Assembly (NCBI GenBank): GCA_023394255.1
Contig: JAEXAZ010000205.1
Span: 1-6,121, forward strand
Origin: Bacillota bacterium
Lineage (GTDB): Bacteria > Bacillota > Clostridia > Oscillospirales > Ruminococcaceae
Reading direction: 5' to 3'
DNA length: 6,121 nt
Shown here: piece by piece, positions 1 to 5,598 of the stretch
How positions within the stretch are numbered: position 1 is the first letter of the stretch
Layout: each line of letters opens with the position of its first letter
The notes under the pieces: generated by a model
What the model was told of the DNA's origin: nothing
Seen by the model: the letters and a program-made list of their open reading frames with translations, nothing else
Databases searched by the model: none
Program-made: the position numbers and the translations under genes

Positions 1-852
1 AGAAAAAGGAAAGCATAAAAGTGGAAAAGACGGTCAGCACCACCGATCCGGACGCCGGGATGCTGCGGCGGCCTGGGAAACCGGAGGGGATGCACTACCT
101 GGATCACCAAAGCGTGGACGCCGCCCATGGAATCGTGGTAGATGTGGCGGTGACACCGGGAAACGTGAACGATTCGGAGCCATACCTCGGACGCATGGAA
201 TACATGCGGGAGCATCTGGGGCTGGAAATTGAGGAAGCCGGCGCGGACAGCGCCTACGGCACCAGCATGATTTACCGGGCGATGGAGGAGATGGGCATCC
301 GGCTGCACACGCCCGGGAAAACGGGCGGGGCGACCTACAAAGTGGAATTCAGGCGCGAGGAGTTTCAGTACGACGCCGAAAAAGACTGCTTTCTTTGCCC
401 GGCAGGAAAGGCGCTGACACTGCGGAGCCTTGAGCGGGAGCACTACAATATTTGCCGGATCTACCGAGCCGACAGGAAGGACTGCCGGGCCTGCCCGATG
501 CTGAGCAGGTGTGTGAGCGACAGCCACCGGAGCCGGAGTATCCGGAAGAACATCTTTGAGGAAGCTGTAAACAGGCAGCGGGAAACGGACGGCACTTCCG
601 CCCACAAACGCATTCTCGGCCTGCGGCAGATTTGGTGTAAGGGCAGCTTTGCGGCCCAGAAATGGATGCACAATCTAAAACGCCTGTTCAGGCGAGGAAG
701 AGAGGCAGCGGAAGACCACTGCCTCCTTTCGGCGACCGCCTTGAACCTAAAACTCATGGTGAAGTGCCTGGGATGAGATCCAAGGCGCTGTTTTTTTGCC
801 CTTCTCCTTAAAGTTTTTCGCTGTTTCGGATCAATTGACGGGGTTTGTCAAC
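1..852 (+). mobile_element. Right part of an IS1182-type insertion sequence (boundary approximate)
   Basis: This is the transposase gene plus its 3' non-coding tail. The left end is outside the window, so the terminal inverted repeats cannot be paired and the right end cannot be set exactly. A small inverted repeat TTGAC-N7-GTCAA (835-851) lies 58 bases after the stop codon. It is a plausible place for the element end, but this is inference. The coding part is clearly more GC-rich than the genes to the right, in keeping with separate origin. Confidence 0.5.
3..776 (+). CDS. IS1182-family transposase, C-terminal part (5' end off window), probably inactive
   Basis: The frame is open from the left edge, so the GTG at 21 is probably internal and the N-terminal half lies outside the window. 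Family members are usually about 450-550 residues; about 258 are seen here. Numbering from the GTG, the first catalytic aspartate lies in STTDPDAG (D9 or D11), followed by the conserved stretch HGIVVDVAVTPGNVNDSEPY. The second is D76 in GADSAYG. A cysteine-rich insert follows (C123, C126, C145, C155, C158, C164), as in the DDE_Tnp_1_6 type of IS1182/IS5-like enzymes. The C-terminal signature WCxGxFAAQK then EAAEDHCLLSATALNLK is present, but the residue after WC is K207 (AAG, 639-641), where I expect the third catalytic acid (E). If so, the protein cannot cleave DNA and the copy is a remnant. The family call is from recognised motifs, not a search. Confidence 0.88.
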   Translation, partial: KKESIKVEKTVSTTDPDAGMLRRPGKPEGMHYLDHQSVDAAHGIVVDVAVTPGNVNDSEPYLGRMEYMREHLGLEIEEAGADSAYGTSMIYRAMEEMGIRLHTPGKTGGATYKVEFRREEFQYDAEKDCFLCPAGKALTLRSLEREHYNICRIYRADRKDCRACPMLSRCVSDSHRSRSIRKNIFEEAVNRQRETDGTSAHKRILGLRQIWCKGSFAAQKWMHNLKRLFRRGREAAEDHCLLSATALNLKLMVKCLG

Positions 853-881
853 ACCTCGAACTTGGCCCGAAGTCGCAGGGT

Positions 882-965
882 TTGGGGCGGCTTGCCCCAA
901 CAAGCAGTTTTATGGTTTGACCGCAAGGGAAAATCCATAAAATACGCAAGTGTCTATACACTTGC
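882..965. other. Three consecutive inverted repeats, oriT-like mobilisation remnant
   Basis: Seen directly: a 7-bp hairpin TTGGGGC/GCCCCAA with a 5-base loop (882-900); an 8-bp perfect inverted repeat TTTTATGG/CCATAAAA with 19 bases between (908-942); and an 8-bp perfect hairpin GCAAGTGT/ACACTTGC with a 4-base loop (946-965). Packed inverted repeats in non-coding DNA are typical of transfer origins, where a relaxase binds a hairpin and nicks beside it. From memory, closely similar blocks recur in clostridial mobilisable elements near mobC/relaxase genes, but I cannot verify this. No relaxase or mobC gene is in the window, so if the reading is right this is a stranded end or scar. An alternative is that it belongs to the tail of the insertion sequence. 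The reading frame through the block (TTG start, 796-1077) is not a credible gene. Confidence 0.4.
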
Positions 966-1027
966 CCTGCTTGCCGGATATGTTTTCACTCGTGATTGCT
1001 CTTCATATAGTGTTAGTCAGGTAATAA

Positions 1028-1396
1028 TTAGTCGTTGGCACAAAGGCAAAACGGATGCCCAGCCGGATCAAGCATAGTCGTGAAATATTCGCCGCCGAAC
1101 TGCGCCTCCGCTTTAATGGCGCCGAGAGATTCGGCCTTTTGTACGAAGGTGGGCACATCTTCTACAAGAAAGTCTAAGTGCATTTGCTTTTGCTGCTTAC
1201 TGGCTTGCTCCGGCCAAACAGGAGAAACGTAATCATCTTCCTGAACAAATGTGATCATTAGTTTTTCGTTCTGCAAACCTGGCTTCCCATAAACATTGAT
1301 TTTTTTCCAGCCAAGCAAAGATGCATAAAATTCACTCAGCTTTTTCAAGTCTCCGCAATCTATGGAGATGTTTACGAGACAGATATCCTCATTCGT
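1028..1396 (-). CDS. VOC-family glyoxalase-like protein (start codon apparently ATG changed to ACG)
   Basis: Single-domain vicinal-oxygen-chelate protein of the Glyoxalase_6 type, which includes metal-dependent isomerases, lyases and resistance proteins; the substrate is unknown. The motifs are CLVNISIDCGD followed by KKLSEFYASLLGW (first beta strand and helix), MHLDFLVEDV with a possible metal ligand His, and near the end DPAGHPFCLC, a hallmark of the family. Reading from 1396 gives 122 residues, the normal size. The only usual start in frame is TTG at 1348, which would cut off the first strand and has no proper ribosome site. A strong AAGGAGG (1405-1411) sits 8 bases before the triplet ACG at 1396-1394, and the frame is open from there; ATG there would begin MNEDICLVNIS. 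Either ACG is used weakly, TTG makes a shortened protein, or the gene is nearly silent. It lies downstream of tetR on the same strand, 91 bases away. Confidence 0.75.
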   Translation of the reverse strand, partial: TNEDICLVNISIDCGDLKKLSEFYASLLGWKKINVYGKPGLQNEKLMITFVQEDDYVSPVWPEQASKQQKQMHLDFLVEDVPTFVQKAESLGAIKAEAQFGGEYFTTMLDPAGHPFCLCAND

Positions 1397-1404
1397 AAAA
1401 GCGG

Positions 1405-1411
1405 CCTCCTT
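1405..1411 (-). promoter_or_regulatory. Ribosome binding site AAGGAGG of the VOC gene, pointing to ACG
   Basis: This is a perfect AAGGAGG on the minus strand. Counting 8 bases downstream lands on ACG (1396-1394), in frame with the conserved protein. The nearest ATG (1392-1390) is in another frame and yields only six residues before a stop. The site therefore decides the ancestral start and shows that the start codon has changed. Confidence 0.7.
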
Positions 1412-1446
1412 ATCAAATATCCTATTATATTATCTTGCATAGGAAT

Positions 1447-1469
1447 CAGATGTTCCATGAATACATCTG
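1447..1469. repeat. Inverted repeat between tetR and the VOC gene
   Basis: Perfect 7-bp arms CAGATGT/ACATCTG are separated by 9 bases. The short palindrome GCAATAATTGC (1471-1481) follows directly. No T-run follows, so it is a poor terminator. It could be an operator in front of the VOC gene: a TATAAT on the minus strand lies between it and the ribosome site, within 1421-1440. Its function is not known. Confidence 0.35.
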
Positions 1470-1487
1470 TGCAATAATTGCCTAAAG

Positions 1488-2066
1488 CTATTTATTCAAG
1501 ATACCGTTCAAAAAAATCTGAAAAGCCAGCAGCAATTGGTCTCCCAGGCTTTCATCTTCAGCACCGGTGCTCCAGCTATACAAAGTCCCCAAATAAACCT
1601 GCATGGCGTTTCTAGCCATGATAGGGGCTGGAATTATGGTGCTAAATTCACCGGTGCTTTGCCCCTTCTCAAATACCGGAACCAATGCCGCAATCATATG
1701 ATTAAGACTGCATCTGCTGTCGCTTATGGAACCGGCAGACAGAAACCGATGCAATGCAAGCCGGAGCATCGTTTGACTGCCGTTCATTGAGTCGCCCATT
1801 TCCTTAATCAATGTGAGAATCCATGGAGCGTACGGCGCGGATTTTTCATTCAACCCTGCTATTTCACCAAAAAATACCGCTTTTTGAAATTTGATTAAAA
1901 GATCTTCTTTGGCTTTGAAATAGTTGAAAAACGTGCCTTTCGCCACACCAGCCGCTTCTGCTATCTCGGCCACGGTGGTTGCCTCATATCCCTTTTCCGA
2001 AAAAAGACGAAGGGCCGCGTCTATGATACGATTGACGGTATCCTGCTTTTTTTCTTCTCTGTTCAC
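1488..2066 (-). CDS. TetR-family transcriptional repressor
   Basis: A 192-residue one-component regulator of standard TetR length. The N-terminal DNA-binding domain spans about residues 8-58: the helix with AALRLFSEKGYEATT, then the helix-turn-helix TVAEIAEAAGVAKGTFFNYF (31-50) and the usual K-ED-L tail. The C-terminal part (about 60-192) is the variable ligand and dimer domain, with no cysteine sensor motif; the ligand cannot be read from the sequence. The start is GTG at 2066. An in-frame TAG lies two codons upstream and AGGAGG (2080-2075) sits 8 bases ahead, so no longer form is possible. It is divergent from the extended SDR gene, and the palindromes over both promoters indicate that it represses that gene and probably itself. 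The VOC gene downstream on the same strand may be co-transcribed or have its own promoter. Confidence 0.92.
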   Translation of the reverse strand: MNREEKKQDTVNRIIDAALRLFSEKGYEATTVAEIAEAAGVAKGTFFNYFKAKEDLLIKFQKAVFFGEIAGLNEKSAPYAPWILTLIKEMGDSMNGSQTMLRLALHRFLSAGSISDSRCSLNHMIAALVPVFEKGQSTGEFSTIIPAPIMARNAMQVYLGTLYSWSTGAEDESLGDQLLLAFQIFLNGILNK

Positions 2067-2090
2067 CTTCTAGACCTCCTCTACCGGTTT

Positions 2091-2099
2091 ATTATAGCA
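2091..2099 (-). promoter_or_regulatory. Extended -10 promoter of tetR
   Basis: The minus strand reads TGC-TATAAT, a perfect -10 with the extended TGN element, so a poor -35 is tolerable. Transcription would start near 2084, only a few bases before the AGGAGG of tetR, giving a short leader. The palindrome at 2122-2144 lies over or just upstream of the -35 position. Confidence 0.6.
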
Positions 2100-2121
2100 C
2101 ATCTTTTGTTATCATACTACA

Positions 2122-2144
2122 ATTATGACCTAAAGTGTAATAAT
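2122..2144. promoter_or_regulatory. Candidate TetR operator near the tetR promoter
   Basis: An imperfect palindrome ATTATGAC-N7-GTAATAAT (7 of 8 arm positions pair). Its left part ATTATGACC recurs as the exact reverse complement GGTCATAAT at 2246-2254, at the divergent promoter. Shared half-sites at both promoters fit one regulator acting on both. Binding is inferred, not shown. Confidence 0.45.
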
Positions 2145-2214
2145 ATTGATCCATAGTATCTATATCACGTCGATTATTGCATAAATGTCCTAGAAATAAG
2201 TAAAAAATAATTCA

Positions 2215-2250
2215 TGACCACTGGTACAAATAAAAGTTGACCTCTGGTCA
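2215..2250. promoter_or_regulatory. Tandem palindromic operators TGACCWCTGGTN for the TetR repressor
   Basis: The second copy, TGACCTCTGGTCA (2238-2250), is a perfect 5-bp-arm palindrome around TCT and overlaps the -35 of the extended SDR promoter. The first copy, TGACCACTGGTAC (2215-2227), matches 10 of 13 positions and lies 23 bases upstream, about two helical turns. This geometry suits two TetR dimers on one face of the DNA, blocking RNA polymerase. The assignment to the adjacent TetR gene is inference from position and symmetry. Confidence 0.6.
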
Positions 2251-2265
2251 TAATTCTGCTATACT
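2237..2265 (+). promoter_or_regulatory. Promoter of the extended SDR gene
   Basis: TTGACC (2237-2242), 17-base spacer, TATACT (2260-2265), with TG at 2257-2258 forming an extended -10. This is close to the sigma-A consensus. Transcription should start near 2272. The -35 is inside the perfect palindrome at 2238-2250, so the promoter is intrinsically strong and controlled by repression. Confidence 0.75.
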
Positions 2266-2318
2266 CTGTTTGTAAAAGGAATATGGTTATGCTAAATAAA
2301 AAATACAGGAGGGGCATT

Positions 2319-3380
2319 ATGGCTTTTCAAAATGAGTATGAAAGCGCAAACGTGCCGCCAAAAATCGAGACAGTTTTGGTAACGGGCGGAACGGGTTATG
2401 TCGCAGGATGGTGCATCGTCGAGCTGCTCAGACGCGGATATCAGGTACGCACCACTGTGCGCAATCTATCGAAAGAGAAAGTTGTGCGGAGTGCAGTCGG
2501 GGCGCAAATAGATTCGAAAGACCGGCTGACCTTTTATGCCGCCGATCTAACTGAGGACCAAGGCTGGGATGTGGCAATGAAGGGGTGCGACTATGTGCTT
2601 CACGTGGCCTCACCGCTAGGAGCAGACAATCCCAAAGACCCTAACGACTTAATCATACCGGCCCGTGACGGTGCAGTGCGGGTTCTTCGTGCGGCCGTAA
2701 ACGCCAAAGTCAGGCGTGTGGTTATGACATCTGCCTGCGCAGCCGCGAGTCCACCCTCTTACCGTGAAGACCTTGTCACGGATGAAACCTTCTGGAGCGA
2801 CCCTGAGAACAAAAATTTGACCGCATACATGAAATCAAAGACGCTTGCAGAACTTGCGGCATGGAAATTCATAAAGGAGCACGGAAGCAACACGTCGCTT
2901 ACGACCGTGCTGCCCGGCGCTGTGTTTGGGCCAGTTCTGACGGGAAGTCACCTGGGTTCAGTGCAGGTCATTGCGCGGCTTTTGCAAGGGAAAGTCCCTG
3001 GAAGTCCACGTGTGGGCTTGGAAGTAGTGGACGTAAGGGATCTTGCCGATATTCATATCCGCGCGATGGAGTCTCCGGAAGCAGCCGGAGAGCGTTTCAT
3101 CGCGGCCGGGAAATTCATGTGGATGTCCGATATTGCGGACATCCTGCGAGCAAAGCTCGGTACCACTGCAAGTAAAGTCCCAACCCGTGTGTTGCCGGAT
3201 ATTGTCATACGCTTTTTCGCGGTATTCGACCCATCGCTTCGCGCGCTCGTACCGAGCCTTTCACGCAAAAGCCGCCATACGACGGAAAAAGCGCGGCGAG
3301 TTTTAGGTTGGAGCAGGAGGCCTGCGGCAGATACTATTGTTGATTGTGCAAAGAGCCTCATTGCACACAACGTCGTTTGA
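2319..3380 (+). CDS. NAD(P)-dependent extended SDR, aldehyde/dihydroflavonol reductase-like
   Basis: A 353-residue extended short-chain dehydrogenase resembling Gre2-type carbonyl reductases and dihydroflavonol reductases, which reduce aldehydes or ketones with NADPH in the cytoplasm. Visible parts: the Rossmann motif VTGGTGYVAGW (about 21-31); an arginine in TTVRN (R48) that commonly contacts the NADP phosphate; DL at the adenine-binding step (AADLTED); LHVASP; catalytic serine in VMTSACAA (about S138); catalytic YMKSK (Y170, K174); and LPGAVFGP, a family hallmark. The start chosen is ATG 2319, because AGGAGG (2307-2312) lies 6 bases before it. An in-frame ATG at 2283 would be only about 11 bases from the predicted transcript start and lacks a proper ribosome site. 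It is divergent from tetR and converges on the AraC gene with only 16 bases between the stops. The physiological substrate is unknown. Confidence 0.88.
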   Translation: MAFQNEYESANVPPKIETVLVTGGTGYVAGWCIVELLRRGYQVRTTVRNLSKEKVVRSAVGAQIDSKDRLTFYAADLTEDQGWDVAMKGCDYVLHVASPLGADNPKDPNDLIIPARDGAVRVLRAAVNAKVRRVVMTSACAAASPPSYREDLVTDETFWSDPENKNLTAYMKSKTLAELAAWKFIKEHGSNTSLTTVLPGAVFGPVLTGSHLGSVQVIARLLQGKVPGSPRVGLEVVDVRDLADIHIRAMESPEAAGERFIAAGKFMWMSDIADILRAKLGTTASKVPTRVLPDIVIRFFAVFDPSLRALVPSLSRKSRHTTEKARRVLGWSRRPAADTIVDCAKSLIAHNVV

Positions 3381-3396
3381 TACTCTGGGAATATAA

Positions 3397-4365
3397 TCAA
3401 ACACTATCCATCTGTAAGATGGAATTCTTACGCACAGTTCGTATATCCTGAGCGGGGGGGAGACCGAAAAGCCGTCGGTATTCCCGGTTGAACTGGGAAG
3501 GGCTTTCATAACCCACTTCCAGCGCGGCGGTTGATACGTCCGCCGCCCCGCTCAGCATCATGCGCCTTGATTCCAGAAGCCGGAGTTGTTTTTGGTATTG
3601 CAGGGGCCCCATCGTTGTGATGGCCTTGAATTTATGATGAAACGCCGAAACGCTCATATTGCTCATTTTTGCAAGTTCCTCAACCGCGAACGGGCTGGAG
3701 TAATGGTCTTTGATCCAACCGATCGCTTTTCCGATCCCGTCTGATTGCTGATCGAACAACGCTTGCTGAAGGAACAGATGCCCGTAATCTCCGGTCAGCA
3801 AGCGAAAAATCAGTTCCCGCTTCATAACTCCAGAAAGGAAGCGGACTTCATCCGGTTTTTCAGTCAATTTTAGGAGCCTGATCAGCAGGTCAAACAGTTC
3901 GGCGTCGAATTTTCCGATGAACGCCGCCGTTCCCAATTCCGGTTTTTTTTGCTTCCCGTTGATTTCTGCCTCCATGACTACAGACGCAATCTCTTTCGCG
4001 GTAAAATCGATACGCAGGCCGATATATGGGTTGTCCTCCGTTGCGCCGAACACCTGTCCCGAGGCGGGCATATCAATGACGGAGGCCAGATAATCACCAG
4101 CATGATAATAAAGAATGTCCCCACCAAGATGGAGGCTTTTCATTCCATGCAGGATAAGGCAAAGCGACGGGTTGAGCACGCTGGGTACCAGCGGTGCCTG
4201 CCAACTGTGCCGACACACGGAAAGATAGCTAATATCGGTTTTCGTGGTGCCCTCGGATCTCGTGATTTCTTCTGTGAGAGTAATCAACTCGGTCAACTGT
4301 TTTTGAAAAACAGAGACATAATTATTAGACTGTTGTTCTATTAAAGCTTGTTTTTGCTCCGACAT
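3397..4365 (-). CDS. AraC-family activator with AraC_N domain (YqhC-like)
   Basis: A 322-residue regulator. The N-terminal AraC_N-type effector domain (about 45-200) has the recognisable stretch PSLCLILHG, then GDYLASVIDMPASG and PYIGLRIDF. The C-terminal DNA-binding domain has two helix-turn-helix units: FAVEELAKMSNMSVSAFHHKFK (about 226-247), and DVSTAALEVGYESPSQFNREYRRLFG (about 276-301), which includes the AraC signature. In E. coli the same architecture is found in YqhC, which activates the aldehyde reductases yqhD and dkgA in response to reactive aldehydes. Here the gene is divergent from an aldo/keto reductase, the same arrangement of regulator and target. The start is ATG 4365 with AGGTGG 7 bases ahead. 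The stop almost touches the end of the convergent SDR gene, and a 6-bp hairpin in its last codons (3408-3422) has no T-run. The inducer is not readable from the sequence. Confidence 0.9.
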   Translation of the reverse strand: MSEQKQALIEQQSNNYVSVFQKQLTELITLTEEITRSEGTTKTDISYLSVCRHSWQAPLVPSVLNPSLCLILHGMKSLHLGGDILYYHAGDYLASVIDMPASGQVFGATEDNPYIGLRIDFTAKEIASVVMEAEINGKQKKPELGTAAFIGKFDAELFDLLIRLLKLTEKPDEVRFLSGVMKRELIFRLLTGDYGHLFLQQALFDQQSDGIGKAIGWIKDHYSSPFAVEELAKMSNMSVSAFHHKFKAITTMGPLQYQKQLRLLESRRMMLSGAADVSTAALEVGYESPSQFNREYRRLFGLPPAQDIRTVRKNSILQMDSV

Positions 4366-4408
4366 TTTTCCACCACCTGATTGATATCATTCTTCAAATG
4401 CTGTTTCC

Positions 4409-4437
4409 ATTATACATTGCAGGACGATACCATTCAA
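4409..4437 (-). promoter_or_regulatory. Promoter of the AraC-type regulator gene
   Basis: On the minus strand TTGAAT (4437-4432), 17-base spacer, TATAAT (4414-4409), about 45 bases ahead of the ATG. A GCAGGAC (4419-4425), similar to the repeats in front of the reductase gene, lies inside the spacer. It could allow the regulator to control itself. Confidence 0.65.
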
Positions 4438-4466
4438 TGAAAGAAAACGATGAAAATCCGAAATTT

Positions 4467-4503
4467 GCAGAATCATGCAAGAAACAAGCAGGAATACTAT
4501 ACC
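4467..4503 (+). promoter_or_regulatory. Phased GCARGAA repeats and -10 of the aldo/keto reductase operon
   Basis: Three direct repeats GCAGAA (4467-4472), GCAAGAA (4477-4483) and GCAGGAA (4488-4494) start 10 and 11 bases apart, one helical turn each. They are followed at once by TATACC (4498-4503) as the likely -10. No good -35 exists at the right distance; the bases there are ATGCAA (4475-4480). A poor -35 replaced by phased direct repeats is the usual layout of an AraC-family activated promoter. The leader to the ATG is then about 80 bases. Confidence 0.5.
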
Positions 4504-4588
4504 GGCTTTTAAGAAAAGAGAGGATAATTAAGAAATGGAAAGTGTTTTCAGTTCGATAGTCTTGTAGTGGTTAAAGGAGAAATCAATC

Positions 4589-5581
4589 ATGATAAGCAGG
4601 AGAAAACTTGGAAATCAGGGGCTTGAGGTCTCTGCCATCGGTCTCGGCTGTATGGGTATGAGCCAGTCCTACGGACCGGCCGACGAACAGGAGTCGATCA
4701 AAACGCTGCATCGTGCCGTAGAACTGGGCTGTAATTTTTTCGATACAGCGGAAGGATACGGCCCTTACACAAATGAGGAGCTTTTAGGCAAAGCATTCAG
4801 TGATCGGCGTGATAGAGTCGTCATCGCCACAAAATTCGGATTCCGTTTTGAAAATGGAAAGCAGGTGGGCAGCGAGCGTGACAGCCGTCCCGACACCATC
4901 CTCAAAGCGGTGGAAGGCTCACTGCGCCGGTTGAAAACCGACCACATTGATCTGCTCTATCAGCATCGTGTCGACCCTGCCGTCCCAATGGAAGAAGTGG
5001 CAGACACGGTTGCCCGCCTGATCAAAGAGGGTAAAGTGCGCTTTTGGGGTCTGTCGGAGGCGGGAGTGAATAGCATCCGCCGCGCTCATGCGGTATGTCC
5101 GGTATCGGCTTTGGAAAGCGAATATTCACTGTGGGAACGCGCTCTGGAAGAAGACATCCTCCCTGTTATAAACGAGTTGGAGATCGGTTTGGTCCCGTTT
5201 TGCCCCTTGGGACGCGGATTCCTGACGGGCAAGGTCAGCCGCGCGGAGGATTACCCGGAGGCGGATACAAGGCACAGCGATCCGCGCTACCAAGGTGAAA
5301 ATTTCGATGCCAACATGCGGGCGGCGCAGCTTGTGCGGGAACTGGCCGAAGCGAAAAATGTGAAGCCCGGCCAGATTGCCCTTGCCTGGCTGCTCCACAA
5401 AGGACAGAATATCGTCCCCATTCCCGGCACTAAGCATATCGGATACCTGGAAGAAAATCTGGCATCTGACAGCATCCGGCTGAGTGCCGAAGAAATTCGG
5501 ACGCTCGATTCCGCGATGGAAAAAGGAAAGGTTTCGGGGAACCGGTACCCGGACTGGGTCATGGAAACGATAGACAAATAG
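4589..5581 (+). CDS. Aldo/keto reductase (AKR13/YakC-like)
   Basis: A 330-residue NADPH-dependent reductase of aldehydes and ketones with the (beta/alpha)8 barrel fold, acting in the cytoplasm. The catalytic tetrad is complete: D52 (FFDTAEGYG), Y57, K82 (IATKFGF) and H126 (YQHRVDP). The N-terminal LGNQGLEVSAIGLGCMGMSQSYG and the coenzyme-binding IPGTKHIGYLEEN (about 278-290) are typical of the AKR family with this early GCMGMS motif. Full length; ATG 4589 follows AAGGAG (4574-4579) by 9 bases. It is the first gene of an operon with the short-chain dehydrogenase 17 bases downstream and is divergent from the AraC regulator, which probably activates it. The physiological substrate is unknown. 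Members with this sequence type usually have a broad carbonyl range. Confidence 0.93.
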   Translation: MISRRKLGNQGLEVSAIGLGCMGMSQSYGPADEQESIKTLHRAVELGCNFFDTAEGYGPYTNEELLGKAFSDRRDRVVIATKFGFRFENGKQVGSERDSRPDTILKAVEGSLRRLKTDHIDLLYQHRVDPAVPMEEVADTVARLIKEGKVRFWGLSEAGVNSIRRAHAVCPVSALESEYSLWERALEEDILPVINELEIGLVPFCPLGRGFLTGKVSRAEDYPEADTRHSDPRYQGENFDANMRAAQLVRELAEAKNVKPGQIALAWLLHKGQNIVPIPGTKHIGYLEENLASDSIRLSAEEIRTLDSAMEKGKVSGNRYPDWVMETIDK

Positions 5582-5598
5582 AAAGGAAAGAGAAAATT

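Noticed and set aside
777..800. T-run after the transposase as an intrinsic terminator
   Set aside because: Seven T residues (791-797) are present, but the preceding sequence forms only a 4-bp stem, which is too weak to call.
796..1077. Reading frame of 93 codons on the plus strand behind the transposase
   Set aside because: It has a TTG start with no ribosome site, runs through three inverted repeats and overlaps the end of the VOC gene antisense. It is better read as non-coding mobile DNA.
2283..2318. Longer start for the extended SDR gene
   Set aside because: The ATG at 2283 is almost at the predicted transcript start and lacks a properly spaced ribosome site, whereas 2319 has AGGAGG at 6 bases and begins a normal N-terminus.
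3408..3422. Hairpin CCATCT/AGATGG as a terminator between the convergent genes
   Set aside because: The stem is only 6 bp, there is no T-run on either strand, and it lies inside the last codons of the AraC-type gene.
3949..4344. 131-codon plus-strand frame opposite the AraC-type gene
   Set aside because: It is antisense to a well-supported conserved gene, has no recognisable motifs and no ribosome site. The same holds for the minus-strand frames at 5126-5437, 5287-5679 and 5676-6006 opposite the reductase and SDR genes.
4495..4528. GATAAT (4523-4528) as the -10 of the aldo/keto reductase promoter
   Set aside because: There is no -35-like sequence 16-18 bases upstream. TATACC directly behind the phased repeats fits an activated promoter better, though both remain possible.
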